64,000 bases of DNA from Schlegelella_A sp038234975. Its GTDB lineage: Bacteria; Pseudomonadota; Gammaproteobacteria; Burkholderiales; Burkholderiaceae_C. Below are positions 23,881 to 31,748 of this stretch, piece by piece (positions within the stretch are counted from its first letter, which is position 1; the number at the start of each line of letters is the position of its first letter). A program made the translations under genes and the position numbers. The stretch is from the NCBI GenBank assembly GCA_038234975.1, contig JBBSUK010000001.1, positions 9,242 through 73,241 on the forward strand, written 5' to 3'. The notes under the pieces are model-generated. The model ran no database searches. It was not told where the DNA came from and saw only the letters and a program-made list of their open reading frames with translations.

Positions 23881-24683
23881 TGCAGGCTCGAATGACGACC
23901 AGCGGCTCGATCGCGGCGTCGGACGACTCCGGCGTCCAGTACCTCCTGCGCATCGGCGACAGCTGCCTCGTCATGGCGCAGCGGCTGGCTGAATGGAGCG
24001 GCCGCGCGCCGACGCTCGAGGAAGACATCGCGCTGTCGAACACGGCGCTCGACCTCGTCGGCCAGGCGCGTGCAGTGCTGACGCGTGCCGGCCGGCTCGA
24101 GGCGGAGCGGGGCGGGCACGAGCACAGCGAGGACGACCTGGCCTTCCTGCGCGACGAGCGCGACTTCCGCAACGTCACCCTGGTCGAGCTGCCGCGTGGC
24201 GACTTCGCGGCGACGATGCTGCGCAACTTCGCGATGGCGACCTTTCTCAAGCTGCTGTGGACGAAGCTCGAAAGATCGAGCGATGCCGAGCTCGCCGGCA
24301 TCGCCGGCAAGGCGCTGAAGGAGGCGCGCTACCACCAGGAACACGCCGCCGACTGGGTCGTCCGCCTGGGCGACGGCACGGCCGAGTCGGCATCGCGCAT
24401 GAAGGCCGCGGTCGACCAGCTCTGGCCGTACATGGCCGAGCTCTTCGAGAGCGACACGATCGACGCCGCCGCCGAAGCCGCCGACCTCGGGCCCCGCTGG
24501 GCCGACCTCGCGGTCGACTGGCGCAGCGAGGTCGACGCCGTCTTCGCCGACGCCGGCCTGACCGCCCCTGCCGACCGGGCCTTCCGCAGCACCGGCAAGG
24601 CCGGCCGGCACAGCGAGCACCTCGGCTACATCCTCGCGGAGATGCAGCACGTGCAGCGCGCGTTTCCCGGCGGCACGTGGTGA
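23880..24683 (+). CDS. paaC: phenylacetyl-CoA 1,2-epoxidase subunit C (structural)
   Basis: A 267-residue ferritin-like partner of PaaA lacking a full metal site. It has VQYLLRIGDSCLVMAQRLAE, ALDLVGQARAVLTRAG, the helix RNFAMATFLKLLW and the C-terminal RHSEHLGYILAEMQHVQR. The ATG at 23880 overlaps the paaB stop; a second ATG at 23892 is also possible. It forms the PaaAC core of the epoxidase and is essential for activity. It overlaps paaD by four bases. Confidence 0.95.
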   Translation: MQARMTTSGSIAASDDSGVQYLLRIGDSCLVMAQRLAEWSGRAPTLEEDIALSNTALDLVGQARAVLTRAGRLEAERGGHEHSEDDLAFLRDERDFRNVTLVELPRGDFAATMLRNFAMATFLKLLWTKLERSSDAELAGIAGKALKEARYHQEHAADWVVRLGDGTAESASRMKAAVDQLWPYMAELFESDTIDAAAEAADLGPRWADLAVDWRSEVDAVFADAGLTAPADRAFRSTGKAGRHSEHLGYILAEMQHVQRAFPGGTW

Positions 24684-25207
24684 CCTTCGCCGACGCCACG
24701 ATCGCCGCGACACGCATCGAGCGTGCCTGGGCGGTGCTCGACACGGTGCTCGACCCCGAAGTGCCGGTCGTCTCCGTCTGCGACCTGGGCATCGTCCGCG
24801 AGGTGACCGAGCAGGGCGACGCGATCGAGGTCGTCGTCACCCCGACGTACTCCGGCTGCCCCGCCACCGAGGTGATCGAGCAGCGCATCGTCGAGGCGAT
24901 CGAGGCCGCGGGGCTCGGACCGGTGCGGATGCGGCTGCAGCGAGCGCCGGCCTGGACGACCGACTGGATGAGCGCGAAAGGCCGCCGCGCCCTGCGCGAA
25001 TACGGCATCGCGCCGCCCGGGCCGGTCCAGTCGATGGACGGCGCCGTGCCGATCCGGCTCGTCCGTCGCCCGGTCGAGGCGCTCGCCTGCCCCCGCTGCG
25101 ACAGCAAGAACACCGAGCGCATCTCGGCGTTCGGCTCCACTGCGTGCAAGGCGCTGTGGCGTTGCCGCGCCTGCCGCGAACCTTTCGAACATTTCAAGCC
25201 GATATGA
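24680..25207 (+). CDS. paaD: Fe-S assembly protein for the epoxidase
   Basis: A 175-residue MIP18/DUF59-type protein: LDPEVPVVSVCDLGIVREV and VVVTPTYSGCPATEVIEQ are the hallmark segments. The C-terminus carries a four-cysteine cluster (CPRCDSKNTERISAFGSTAC with CRAC after it) specific to PaaD. It is thought to help assemble the iron-sulfur or diiron centres of the epoxidase system. Two adjacent GTG codons (24677 and 24680) are possible starts; both overlap the paaC end. A structured repeat begins one base after its stop. Confidence 0.93.
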   Translation: MTFADATIAATRIERAWAVLDTVLDPEVPVVSVCDLGIVREVTEQGDAIEVVVTPTYSGCPATEVIEQRIVEAIEAAGLGPVRMRLQRAPAWTTDWMSAKGRRALREYGIAPPGPVQSMDGAVPIRLVRRPVEALACPRCDSKNTERISAFGSTACKALWRCRACREPFEHFKPI

Positions 25208-25208
25208 A

Positions 25209-25310
25209 GCCCCCACGCTTGCGCCTGCGGCGCTGCGCTGCCCCCAAGGGACCGTATGGTCCTATTCATGGCCCATGGGGCGCAGCCGGGCTTGGGAGCG
25301 GCCCGGCGCC
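25209..25310 (+). repeat. structured intercistronic repeat, copy B (paaD-paaE)
   Basis: It begins GCCCCCACGCT one base after the paaD stop and ends with CCGGGCTTGGGAGCGGCCC and GGCGCC nine bases before paaE. Internal arms GCTGCGCTGCCCC and GGGGCGCAGC pair, enclosing a smaller GGACC/GGTCC hairpin. The same end blocks occur between ompR and envZ (2731-2800), in the same orientation relative to the operon. Copy B is about 30 bp longer because of extra sequence in the loop. Confidence 0.7.
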
Positions 25311-25319
25311 AGGCTGTCC

Positions 25320-26399
25320 ATGACTTCCCTGCACTTCCATCCACTCACGGTCGCGAGCGTGCGACCCGAGACCGACGAGGCCGTCGTCGTGTCGTTCGCC
25401 GTGCCCGCCGAACTGGCCGACGCGTTCCGCTTCACGCAGGGCCAGCACCTGACGCTGCGAAACACCATCGCGGGCAGCGACGAGCGCCGCTCGTACTCGA
25501 TCTGCGCCGGCGTCGACGACGGCGAGCTCCGAGTCGGCGTTCGCAAGGTACCGGGCGGCCGCTTCTCCACGTGGATCTGCGAGCAGCTCAAGCCCGGCGA
25601 CGCGCTGCAGGTGATGGCACCCGAGGGTCGCTTCTTCGTGCCGCTCGATGCCGCCGAGCGGCGCCACTACCTCGGCATCGCCGGCGGCAGCGGGATCACG
25701 CCGATCCTGTCGATCCTGAAGACCGTGCTCGCCGCCGAACCCGACTCGCGCTTCACCCTTGTCTACGCCAACCGGAAGCTCCGCTCGACGATGTTCGTCG
25801 AGGAACTCGAGGACCTGAAGAACCGCTATCTCTCGCGTCTCACGCTCCACCTCGTGTTCTCGCAGGAGGCGACCGACCTCGACCTCTACACGGGAAGACT
25901 CGACCGCGCCAAGCTCGGCACCTTCTTCGCCACGCTCATCGACGCCGACGACATCGACCACGCCTTCGTCTGCGGCCCCTGGGGCATGAACGACGAGGCC
26001 GAAGCGGCGCTGCGGGACGCCGGCCTGCCCGCCGAGCGCATCCACGTCGAGCGTTTCGGCGTTCCGGATGCCGCGGCGGTCGCTCGCGAGACGACGCCGC
26101 GCGAAGGCGACGCTGCCGACGCCACGATCACCATCATCCGCGACGGCGTGAAGCGCGACATCGCCTTCCACGCCGAACAGGGCAACGTGCTCGACGCGGC
26201 AGCGGCCGCCGGCCTCGAGGTGCCGTTCTCGTGCAAGTCCGGTGTGTGCTGCACCTGCCGCGCCAGGCTGCTCGAAGGCGAGGTGCGGATGGCGCGCAAC
26301 TTTGCGCTCGAGAAGCACGAGGTCGAGGCCGGCTTCGTCCTCACCTGCCAGTCGCATCCGCTCACCGAACGGGTGGTGCTCTCGTTCGACGACCGCTGA
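25320..26399 (+). CDS. paaE: phenylacetyl-CoA epoxidase reductase subunit
   Basis: A 359-residue NAD(P)H oxidoreductase that feeds electrons to the PaaAC diiron site. It has an FAD domain with RRSYSICAG, an NAD domain with GIAGGSGITPILSILK and HAFVCGPWGM, and a C-terminal plant-type 2Fe-2S ferredoxin (CKSGVCCTCRARL plus a distal Cys in LTCQSHP). The ATG at 25320 gives the normal length. It is separated from paaD by the repeat at 25209-25310 and followed ten bases later by paaR. Confidence 0.95.
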   Translation: MTSLHFHPLTVASVRPETDEAVVVSFAVPAELADAFRFTQGQHLTLRNTIAGSDERRSYSICAGVDDGELRVGVRKVPGGRFSTWICEQLKPGDALQVMAPEGRFFVPLDAAERRHYLGIAGGSGITPILSILKTVLAAEPDSRFTLVYANRKLRSTMFVEELEDLKNRYLSRLTLHLVFSQEATDLDLYTGRLDRAKLGTFFATLIDADDIDHAFVCGPWGMNDEAEAALRDAGLPAERIHVERFGVPDAAAVARETTPREGDAADATITIIRDGVKRDIAFHAEQGNVLDAAAAAGLEVPFSCKSGVCCTCRARLLEGEVRMARNFALEKHEVEAGFVLTCQSHPLTERVVLSFDDR

Positions 26400-26409
26400 C
26401 CCCACGCTG

Positions 26410-27075
26410 ATGCCCCGAGGCCGAGCCCGCGACTACGACGCCACGCGAGAGCAGATCCTCGCCCGCGCAGCGCGGCTGTTCGCGCGGCAGGGCTACACCG
26501 CGACCTCGATGAACGAGGTCGCGCTCGCCTGCGGCGTCTCGAAGCCCTCGCTCTACCACTACGTCGCCGACAAGCAACAGCTGCTCGCCGAGATCGCCGC
26601 CGCGCACATCGCCCGCCTCGAAGCACTCGTCGACGAGGTGTCGCTCGACGCAGCGCGCGAAGCGCTCGCACCGGAGGCACGACTGCGCCGTCTCATCGCC
26701 GCATTCCTGCAGGCCTACGCGAACGCGCAGGCCGAGCACCGCGTGCTCACCGAGGACGTCAGGTTCCTTCCGGCCGCCGACCGCAGGCGCGTCCTCGACG
26801 GCGAGCGTCGGGTCGTGGCGGCATTCGCCGATGCGGTCACCGCGGCCCGCCCCGAACTGCGCCGAGACGGCCTCGACAAGCCGTTGACGATGCTGCTGTT
26901 CGGCATGATGAACTGGATGTTCACGTGGCTCTCGCCCAAGGGCGTGTGGAGCCACGCCGACCTCGCCCCGGTCGTCGCCGACCTGTTCGTCGGCGGCCTC
27001 GCCGCCGTGCGCACGCCGCGCCGGGCCGCCGACCGTTCACCCCCCCACCACCAACAGGAGTCAACCCATGCCTGA
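26410..27075 (+). CDS. paaR: TetR-family repressor PaaR
   Basis: A 221-residue TetR-type regulator. The N-terminal helix-turn-helix reads ILARAARLFARQGYTATSMN and VALACGVSKPSLYHYVADK; the C-terminal part (about 80-200) is the ligand-binding and dimerisation domain. In betaproteobacteria, PaaR represses paa genes and responds to phenylacetyl-CoA. Location inside the cluster supports this, and the palindrome ahead of paaG is the likely operator. The last ten residues overlap the next gene by eight bases. Confidence 0.87.
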   Translation: MPRGRARDYDATREQILARAARLFARQGYTATSMNEVALACGVSKPSLYHYVADKQQLLAEIAAAHIARLEALVDEVSLDAAREALAPEARLRRLIAAFLQAYANAQAEHRVLTEDVRFLPAADRRRVLDGERRVVAAFADAVTAARPELRRDGLDKPLTMLLFGMMNWMFTWLSPKGVWSHADLAPVVADLFVGGLAAVRTPRRAADRSPPHHQQESTHA

Positions 27076-28228
27076 CCTGCGCATCACCATCGGCCGAGTC
27101 GCGGCCGCAGCCGCCCTCGCACTGGCCGCGACCACGGCGCTCGCCGACATCACCGTCGGCGTCACCGTTTCGGCGACCGGCCCCGCCGCGTCGCTCGGCA
27201 TCCCCGAGAAGAACACCATCGCCCTGATGCCGCAGTCGATCGGCGGCCAGAAGGTGAACTACATCGTCCTCGACGACGCGAGCGACAGCTCGACCGCCGG
27301 CGCGAACGCACGCCGCTTCGTCAGCGAGTACAAGGTCGACGTGATCCTCGGCTCGTCGACGACGCCCAACTCGCTGGCGATGATCGACGTCGCCGCCGAA
27401 TCGAAGACGCCGATGATCTCGATGGCCGCATCGGCAGCCATCGTCGAGCCGGTCGACGACAAGCGCCGCTGGATCTTCAAGACGCCGCAGAACGACATCA
27501 TGATGTCGCTCGCCGTCGCCACGAGCATGGCCGAGAAGGGGGCGAAGACGGTCGGCTTCATCGGCTTCGCCGACGCCTACGGCGAGGGGTGGTTCCGCGA
27601 GTTCTCGAAGGTCGCGCCGCTCAAGGGGCTGACCATCGTCGCCAATGAGCGCTATGCGCGCACCGACACGTCGGTCACCGGGCAGGTGCTCAAGCTCATC
27701 GCCGCCAAGCCGGATGCGATCCTCGTTGCCGCTTCCGGAACGCCTGCGGTGCTGCCGGAGCGCACGCTGAAGGAGCGCGGCTACGCGGGGATGTACTACC
27801 AGACGCACGGCATCGCAAACAACGACTTCCTGCGCGTCGGCGGCAAGGACGTCGACGGCACGCTGCTGCCTTCAGGCCCGGTGCTCGTCGCGGCGCAGCT
27901 GCCCAACAGCAACCCGGTGAAGGCGAGCGCGCTGGAGTACGTCAACAAGTACGAGGCCAGGTACGGCAAGGGGTCGGTGTCGAACTTCGGCGCCCACGCA
28001 TGGGATGCCGGCCGGCTGATGGCCGTCGCCGCGGCGCAGGCGCTGAAGAAGGCGCAGCCCGGCACGGTCGAGTTTCGCGTCGCCCTGCGCGATGCGCTGG
28101 AGTCGGCCAGGGAAGTGCACGGCGCGCACGGCATCTTCAACATGTCGCCTACCGACCACCTCGGTCTGGACCAGCGCGCCCGCGTGATGGTGAAGATCGA
28201 GAACGGCACGTGGGTGTACCAGCCTTGA
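27068..28228 (+). CDS. branched-chain-type ABC substrate-binding protein
   Basis: A 386-residue periplasmic binding protein of the LivK/HAAT family. A signal peptide (about 1-27, ending TTALADI) precedes TVGVTVSATGPAASLGIPE, VNYIVLDDASDSSTAGANA and the second lobe TVGFIGFADAYGEGW. Placed between paaR and paaZ it probably captures phenylacetate or another aromatic acid, but no matching permease or ATPase genes are present in the window. It overlaps paaR at its start and paaZ at its end, so it belongs to the operon. A good ribosome site (AGGAG) precedes the ATG. Confidence 0.88.
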   Translation: MPDLRITIGRVAAAAALALAATTALADITVGVTVSATGPAASLGIPEKNTIALMPQSIGGQKVNYIVLDDASDSSTAGANARRFVSEYKVDVILGSSTTPNSLAMIDVAAESKTPMISMAASAAIVEPVDDKRRWIFKTPQNDIMMSLAVATSMAEKGAKTVGFIGFADAYGEGWFREFSKVAPLKGLTIVANERYARTDTSVTGQVLKLIAAKPDAILVAASGTPAVLPERTLKERGYAGMYYQTHGIANNDFLRVGGKDVDGTLLPSGPVLVAAQLPNSNPVKASALEYVNKYEARYGKGSVSNFGAHAWDAGRLMAVAAAQALKKAQPGTVEFRVALRDALESAREVHGAHGIFNMSPTDHLGLDQRARVMVKIENGTWVYQP

Positions 28229-30291
28229 ACGCCCGCAGCGAGGTCGGCGCGCCTGTCCTGCAGAGCTACATCGCCGGCCGCTGGCTCGGCGAGAAGGCGG
28301 GCGCCGCGCTGGCGAGCGCGATCGACGGCACGACCATCTCGCACACGCATGCCGACACGATCGACTTCGCCGAGGCGCTCGACCACGCCCGCCGCGCCGG
28401 CTCGCGCGCGCTCCTCACGCTCGACTTCCAGCAGCGCGCGGCGCGGCTCAAGGCACTCGCCGCCTACCTCAACGAGCGCAAGGAATCGCTCTACGCGATC
28501 TCGCGCCACACCGGAGCGACGCGCAGCGACGGCTGGGTCGACATCGAGGGCGGCAGCGGAACGCTCTTCGCCTATGCGTCGATGGGCAGCAACGAGCTGC
28601 CGTCGGGCAACGTCGTCCACGAGGGCCCGGCGATACCGCTCGGCAAGAAGGGCCAGTTCGCCGGCACGCACATCCTCGTTCCGCGAGGCGGCGTCGCGGT
28701 GCACATCAACGCCTTCAACTTCCCGGTGTGGGGGCTGCTCGAGAAGTTCGCGCCGAGCTTTCTCGCCGGCATGCCGTGCATCGCCAAGCCGGCGACGTCG
28801 ACGAGCTACCTCACCGAAGCGATGGTGCGGCTCGTCGTCGAATCGGGGATCGTGCCGGAGGGCGCGCTGCAGCTCGTCATCGGTTCCACCGGCGACCTGC
28901 TCGACCGGCTCGACGGCGCCGACATGGTCACCTTCACCGGCTCCGCCGACACGGCGATGAAGCTGCGCGGCAACGCCAACCTGCTGGCCCGCTCGGTGCC
29001 CTTCAACGCCGAGGCCGACTCGCTCAACGCGGCCATCCTGGGCCCCGATGTGCAGCCCGACGACGAGGAGTTCGACCTCTTCGTCAAGGAAGTGGCGCGC
29101 GAGATGACGGTCAAGGCCGGGCAGAAATGCACCGCGATCCGGCGCGCGATCGTGCCGGCGCGGCATCTCGACGCGGTTGCCGGGCGGTTGCGCGACCGGC
29201 TCGGACGCGTCGTCCTCGGCGATCCGGCGCTCGACGGCGTGAAGATGGGCGCGCTCGCTTCGAAGGCGCAGCAGCGCGACGTCGGCGCACAGGTCGAGAA
29301 GCTGGCGCGCGGCAACGAGATCGTCTACGGCCGCGACGAGAGCTTCGCCCCGCTCGGCGAGGGCGTCGCCGACGGCGCCTTCTTCGCGCCGACGCTGCTG
29401 CTGTGCCGCGACGGCATGGCCAACGACGCCGTCCACGACGTCGAGGCGTTCGGCCCGGTGTCGACGCTGATGCCCTATGGCGACTTCGACGAAGCGCTTG
29501 CGCTCGCGGCGCGTGGCCGAGGCAGCCTCGTCGCGACGCTCGTCACGCGCGACGAGAAGGTCGCGGCGAAGGCGATTCCGCAGCTGGCCGCGTGGCACGG
29601 GCGCCTGCTCGTCCTCGACCGCGACGCAGCGGCCGAGTCGACGGGCCACGGCTCGCCGCTGCCGATGCTCAAGCATGGCGGGCCGGGGCGCGCCGGGGGC
29701 GGCGAAGAGCTCGGCGGCATCCGCGCCGTCAAGCACTACCTGCAGCGCGCGGCGGTGCAGGGGTCGCCGTCGATGCTCACGGCCATCACCGGCGAGTACG
29801 TGCGAGGCGCGCGCGTGACGGAATCCGACGTGCACCCGTTTCGCAAGCACTTCGAGGAGATCGCCGTCGGCGATTCGCTGCTGACGCACCGGCGCACGGT
29901 GAGCGAGGCCGACATCGTCGCCTTCGGCGGCATCTCCGGCGACTACTTCTACATGCACTTCGACGCGATCGCAGCGAAGGAATCGGCGTTCGGCCAGCGC
30001 ATCGCCCACGGCTATTTCGTGCTGTCGGCTGCGGCCGGCCTGTTCGTCTCGCCGGCCCCCGGGCCGGTCCTCGCCAATTACGGGCTCGACACGCTGCGCT
30101 TCACGAAGCCCGTCGCGATCGGCGACACGATCCGGGCACGGCTGACCTGCAAGCGCAGGATCGACCGCATGAGGAAGGATGCGCAGGACCGCGGCCAGGG
30201 CGTCGTCGCGTGGGACGTCGAGGTGACGAACCAGAACGATGAGGTCGTCGCGAGCTACGACATCCTCACGCTCGTCGCCAAGCGACAGTGA
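28225..30291 (+). CDS. paaZ: bifunctional oxepin-CoA hydrolase / 3-oxo-5,6-dehydrosuberyl-CoA semialdehyde dehydrogenase
   Basis: A 688-residue fusion that opens the oxepin ring and oxidises the resulting aldehyde. The aldehyde dehydrogenase domain (about 12-525) has Glu263 in FNAEADSLN and Cys302 in AGQKCTAIRR; the C-terminal MaoC-like hydratase domain (about 545-688) has ISGDYFYMHFD and RIAHGYFVLS. The start is a TTG overlapping the stop of the binding-protein gene by four bases; no ATG gives a comparable length. It ends the paa cluster in this window. paaF, paaH and paaJ, needed for the lower pathway, are not here. Confidence 0.95.
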   Translation: MNARSEVGAPVLQSYIAGRWLGEKAGAALASAIDGTTISHTHADTIDFAEALDHARRAGSRALLTLDFQQRAARLKALAAYLNERKESLYAISRHTGATRSDGWVDIEGGSGTLFAYASMGSNELPSGNVVHEGPAIPLGKKGQFAGTHILVPRGGVAVHINAFNFPVWGLLEKFAPSFLAGMPCIAKPATSTSYLTEAMVRLVVESGIVPEGALQLVIGSTGDLLDRLDGADMVTFTGSADTAMKLRGNANLLARSVPFNAEADSLNAAILGPDVQPDDEEFDLFVKEVAREMTVKAGQKCTAIRRAIVPARHLDAVAGRLRDRLGRVVLGDPALDGVKMGALASKAQQRDVGAQVEKLARGNEIVYGRDESFAPLGEGVADGAFFAPTLLLCRDGMANDAVHDVEAFGPVSTLMPYGDFDEALALAARGRGSLVATLVTRDEKVAAKAIPQLAAWHGRLLVLDRDAAAESTGHGSPLPMLKHGGPGRAGGGEELGGIRAVKHYLQRAAVQGSPSMLTAITGEYVRGARVTESDVHPFRKHFEEIAVGDSLLTHRRTVSEADIVAFGGISGDYFYMHFDAIAAKESAFGQRIAHGYFVLSAAAGLFVSPAPGPVLANYGLDTLRFTKPVAIGDTIRARLTCKRRIDRMRKDAQDRGQGVVAWDVEVTNQNDEVVASYDILTLVAKRQ

Positions 30292-30351
30292 AGTGGCGGC
30301 GGGCGGGTCGCCGCGAGGGGAAACCCTCCGCGCCTGCCGGAGGTCGCCTCC

Positions 30352-30357
30352 TACAAT
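30352..30357 (+). promoter_or_regulatory. candidate -10 element of phaR
   Basis: TACAAT, 29 bases before the phaR ATG. No convincing -35 hexamer lies 16-18 bases upstream. Confidence 0.35.
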
Positions 30358-30385
30358 TTTCAGGCTCGTCGCCTATCGCACCTCC

Positions 30386-31045
30386 ATGACCCCGACCCGC
30401 CGCGCGGCCGCCCCGAAGCCTGCAGCAGCACCGGGCCTGCGGATCCTCAAGAAGTACCCGAACCGGCGCCTGTACGACACCGTCGTCTCGCGCTACGTGA
30501 CGCTGGCAGAGGTGAAGAGGATGGTCCTCGAAGGAACGGCCTTCGAGGTTCGCGAAGCGAAGTCCGGCGAGGACCTGACGCGTTCGATCCTGCTGCAGAT
30601 CATCCTCGAGGAGGAGACCGGCGGCGTGCCCATGTTCTCGACGACGATGCTGTCGCAGATCATCCGCTTCTACGGCCACGCCATGCAGGGCATGATGGGC
30701 TCGTACCTCGAGAAGAACCTGCAGACCTTCACCGACATCCAGGGGCGGGTGGCGGAACAGACCAAGGGGCTGTACGGAGCCGGGGTCGGTGGCGCGCACG
30801 GCCGCTCGGTCGATTCGGACCTCTGGTCGCAGTACCTGCGCGGGCAGGCGCCGGTGGTGCAGAACCTGATGGCCAGCTACCTCGACCAGTCGCGAGATGT
30901 CTTCCTGCAGATGCAGGAGCAGATGGCGCGCCAGACGGGGACGATCTTTCCCGGGCTGGTGCCGACGATCCCGCCGACCGCGCCGAAGACGGAGCCGGCG
31001 GCCACGGCCACGGCCCGCAAAGCCAAGCCGGCGCGCAAGCGCTGA
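30386..31045 (+). CDS. phaR: polyhydroxyalkanoate synthesis regulator PhaR
   Basis: A 219-residue PhaR. The N-terminal DNA-binding domain is recognisable from RILKKYPNRRLYDTVVSRYV, followed by the PHB-accumulation regulatory domain (DLTRSILLQIILEEE, TTMLSQIIRFYGHAMQGMM). The C-terminal tail is Ala/Pro/Lys-rich. PhaR represses phasin and PHA genes and binds nascent PHA granules. No pha synthesis genes are adjacent here. The gene shows that the organism probably stores polyhydroxyalkanoate. Confidence 0.93.
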   Translation: MTPTRRAAAPKPAAAPGLRILKKYPNRRLYDTVVSRYVTLAEVKRMVLEGTAFEVREAKSGEDLTRSILLQIILEEETGGVPMFSTTMLSQIIRFYGHAMQGMMGSYLEKNLQTFTDIQGRVAEQTKGLYGAGVGGAHGRSVDSDLWSQYLRGQAPVVQNLMASYLDQSRDVFLQMQEQMARQTGTIFPGLVPTIPPTAPKTEPAATATARKAKPARKR

Positions 31046-31084
31046 CCAGCCGCCTGGAGTCCTGGCGCCGCCGCGTTCGCCTAG

Positions 31085-31710
31085 CCGGCTTCGTCGCTTC
31101 TTCGGCAAGCGATCGACGAGACCAAGGCCCTCGGCGCGGCGACGAGCACGACCCGCACGGCCGCGCAGACGGAGATCGCTCGTTTCCACACCGAGCCGCC
31201 ACCGCTGTTCTGGTCGCGCAACCTGCGGGTGTTCGCCACCACCAACGCACCGTTCGTCGACCAGGCACGGCTGCTGGCGATGCTGTGGGTGGCCCACGCC
31301 GACGCCGTCGACACGTGCTTCGACTCGAAGTGCGTCTACCTCGCCTGGCGGCCCGGCAGCGCCATCAACCTGGACGGCGACGGCAACGACGTCACCACGG
31401 CCGACCCGGCCCGGACGCCGGTCGTGCCGACCCCCAACCACCCCGAGTACCCGGCCGCGCACGGCTGCGCCTCCGGTGCCATGGCCGAGATCCTGCGGCT
31501 CTACTACGGCACCGACGACGTCAGCTTCGGCTTCACCAGCAACGTCACCGCCAGCACGCACCACTTCACGACGACGGATCCCCTTCTCGACGAGGTGGTG
31601 GTCGCCCGGATCGCAGGCGGCATGCACTTCCGCACCGCGATGACGGAGGCCAGGCGCTCGGCAAGGGCGTGGCCGACTGGGTGGCGTCGCACGCATTCCA
31701 GAAACGCTGA
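31085..31710 (+). pseudogene. vanadium-dependent haloperoxidase-like (PAP2) gene, truncated and frameshifted
   Basis: Two frames together encode the C-terminal third of a PAP2/vanadium haloperoxidase relative. Frame one gives RQAIDETKALGAAT, SKCVYLAWRPGSAIN, PTPNHPEYPAAHGCASGAMA and GGMHFRTAM. Near 31645-31655 the reading shifts to the next frame, which gives GGQALGKGVADWVASH and ends at 31710. The reading frame also begins directly after a TAG with no start codon, so the N-terminal two-thirds are missing. The gene is a relic left between phaR and rimO. Confidence 0.75.
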
Positions 31711-31729
31711 GCGACGCGGGCCGGGCCGG

Positions 31730-31748
31730 ATGGGCGAAAATCGCCCAT
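31730..31748 (+). promoter_or_regulatory. inverted repeat covering the rimO start codon
   Basis: ATGGGCGA, AAA, TCGCCCAT: a perfect 8-bp stem whose right arm ends with the AT of the rimO ATG. GAAAAT inside it (31736-31741) could also be a -10 element, giving a near-leaderless message. Which reading is right cannot be told from sequence. Confidence 0.4.

Noticed and set aside
27796..30009. 737-codon minus-strand frame opposite paaZ
   Set aside because: Shadow frame; PaaZ has both catalytic domains with correct residues on the plus strand.
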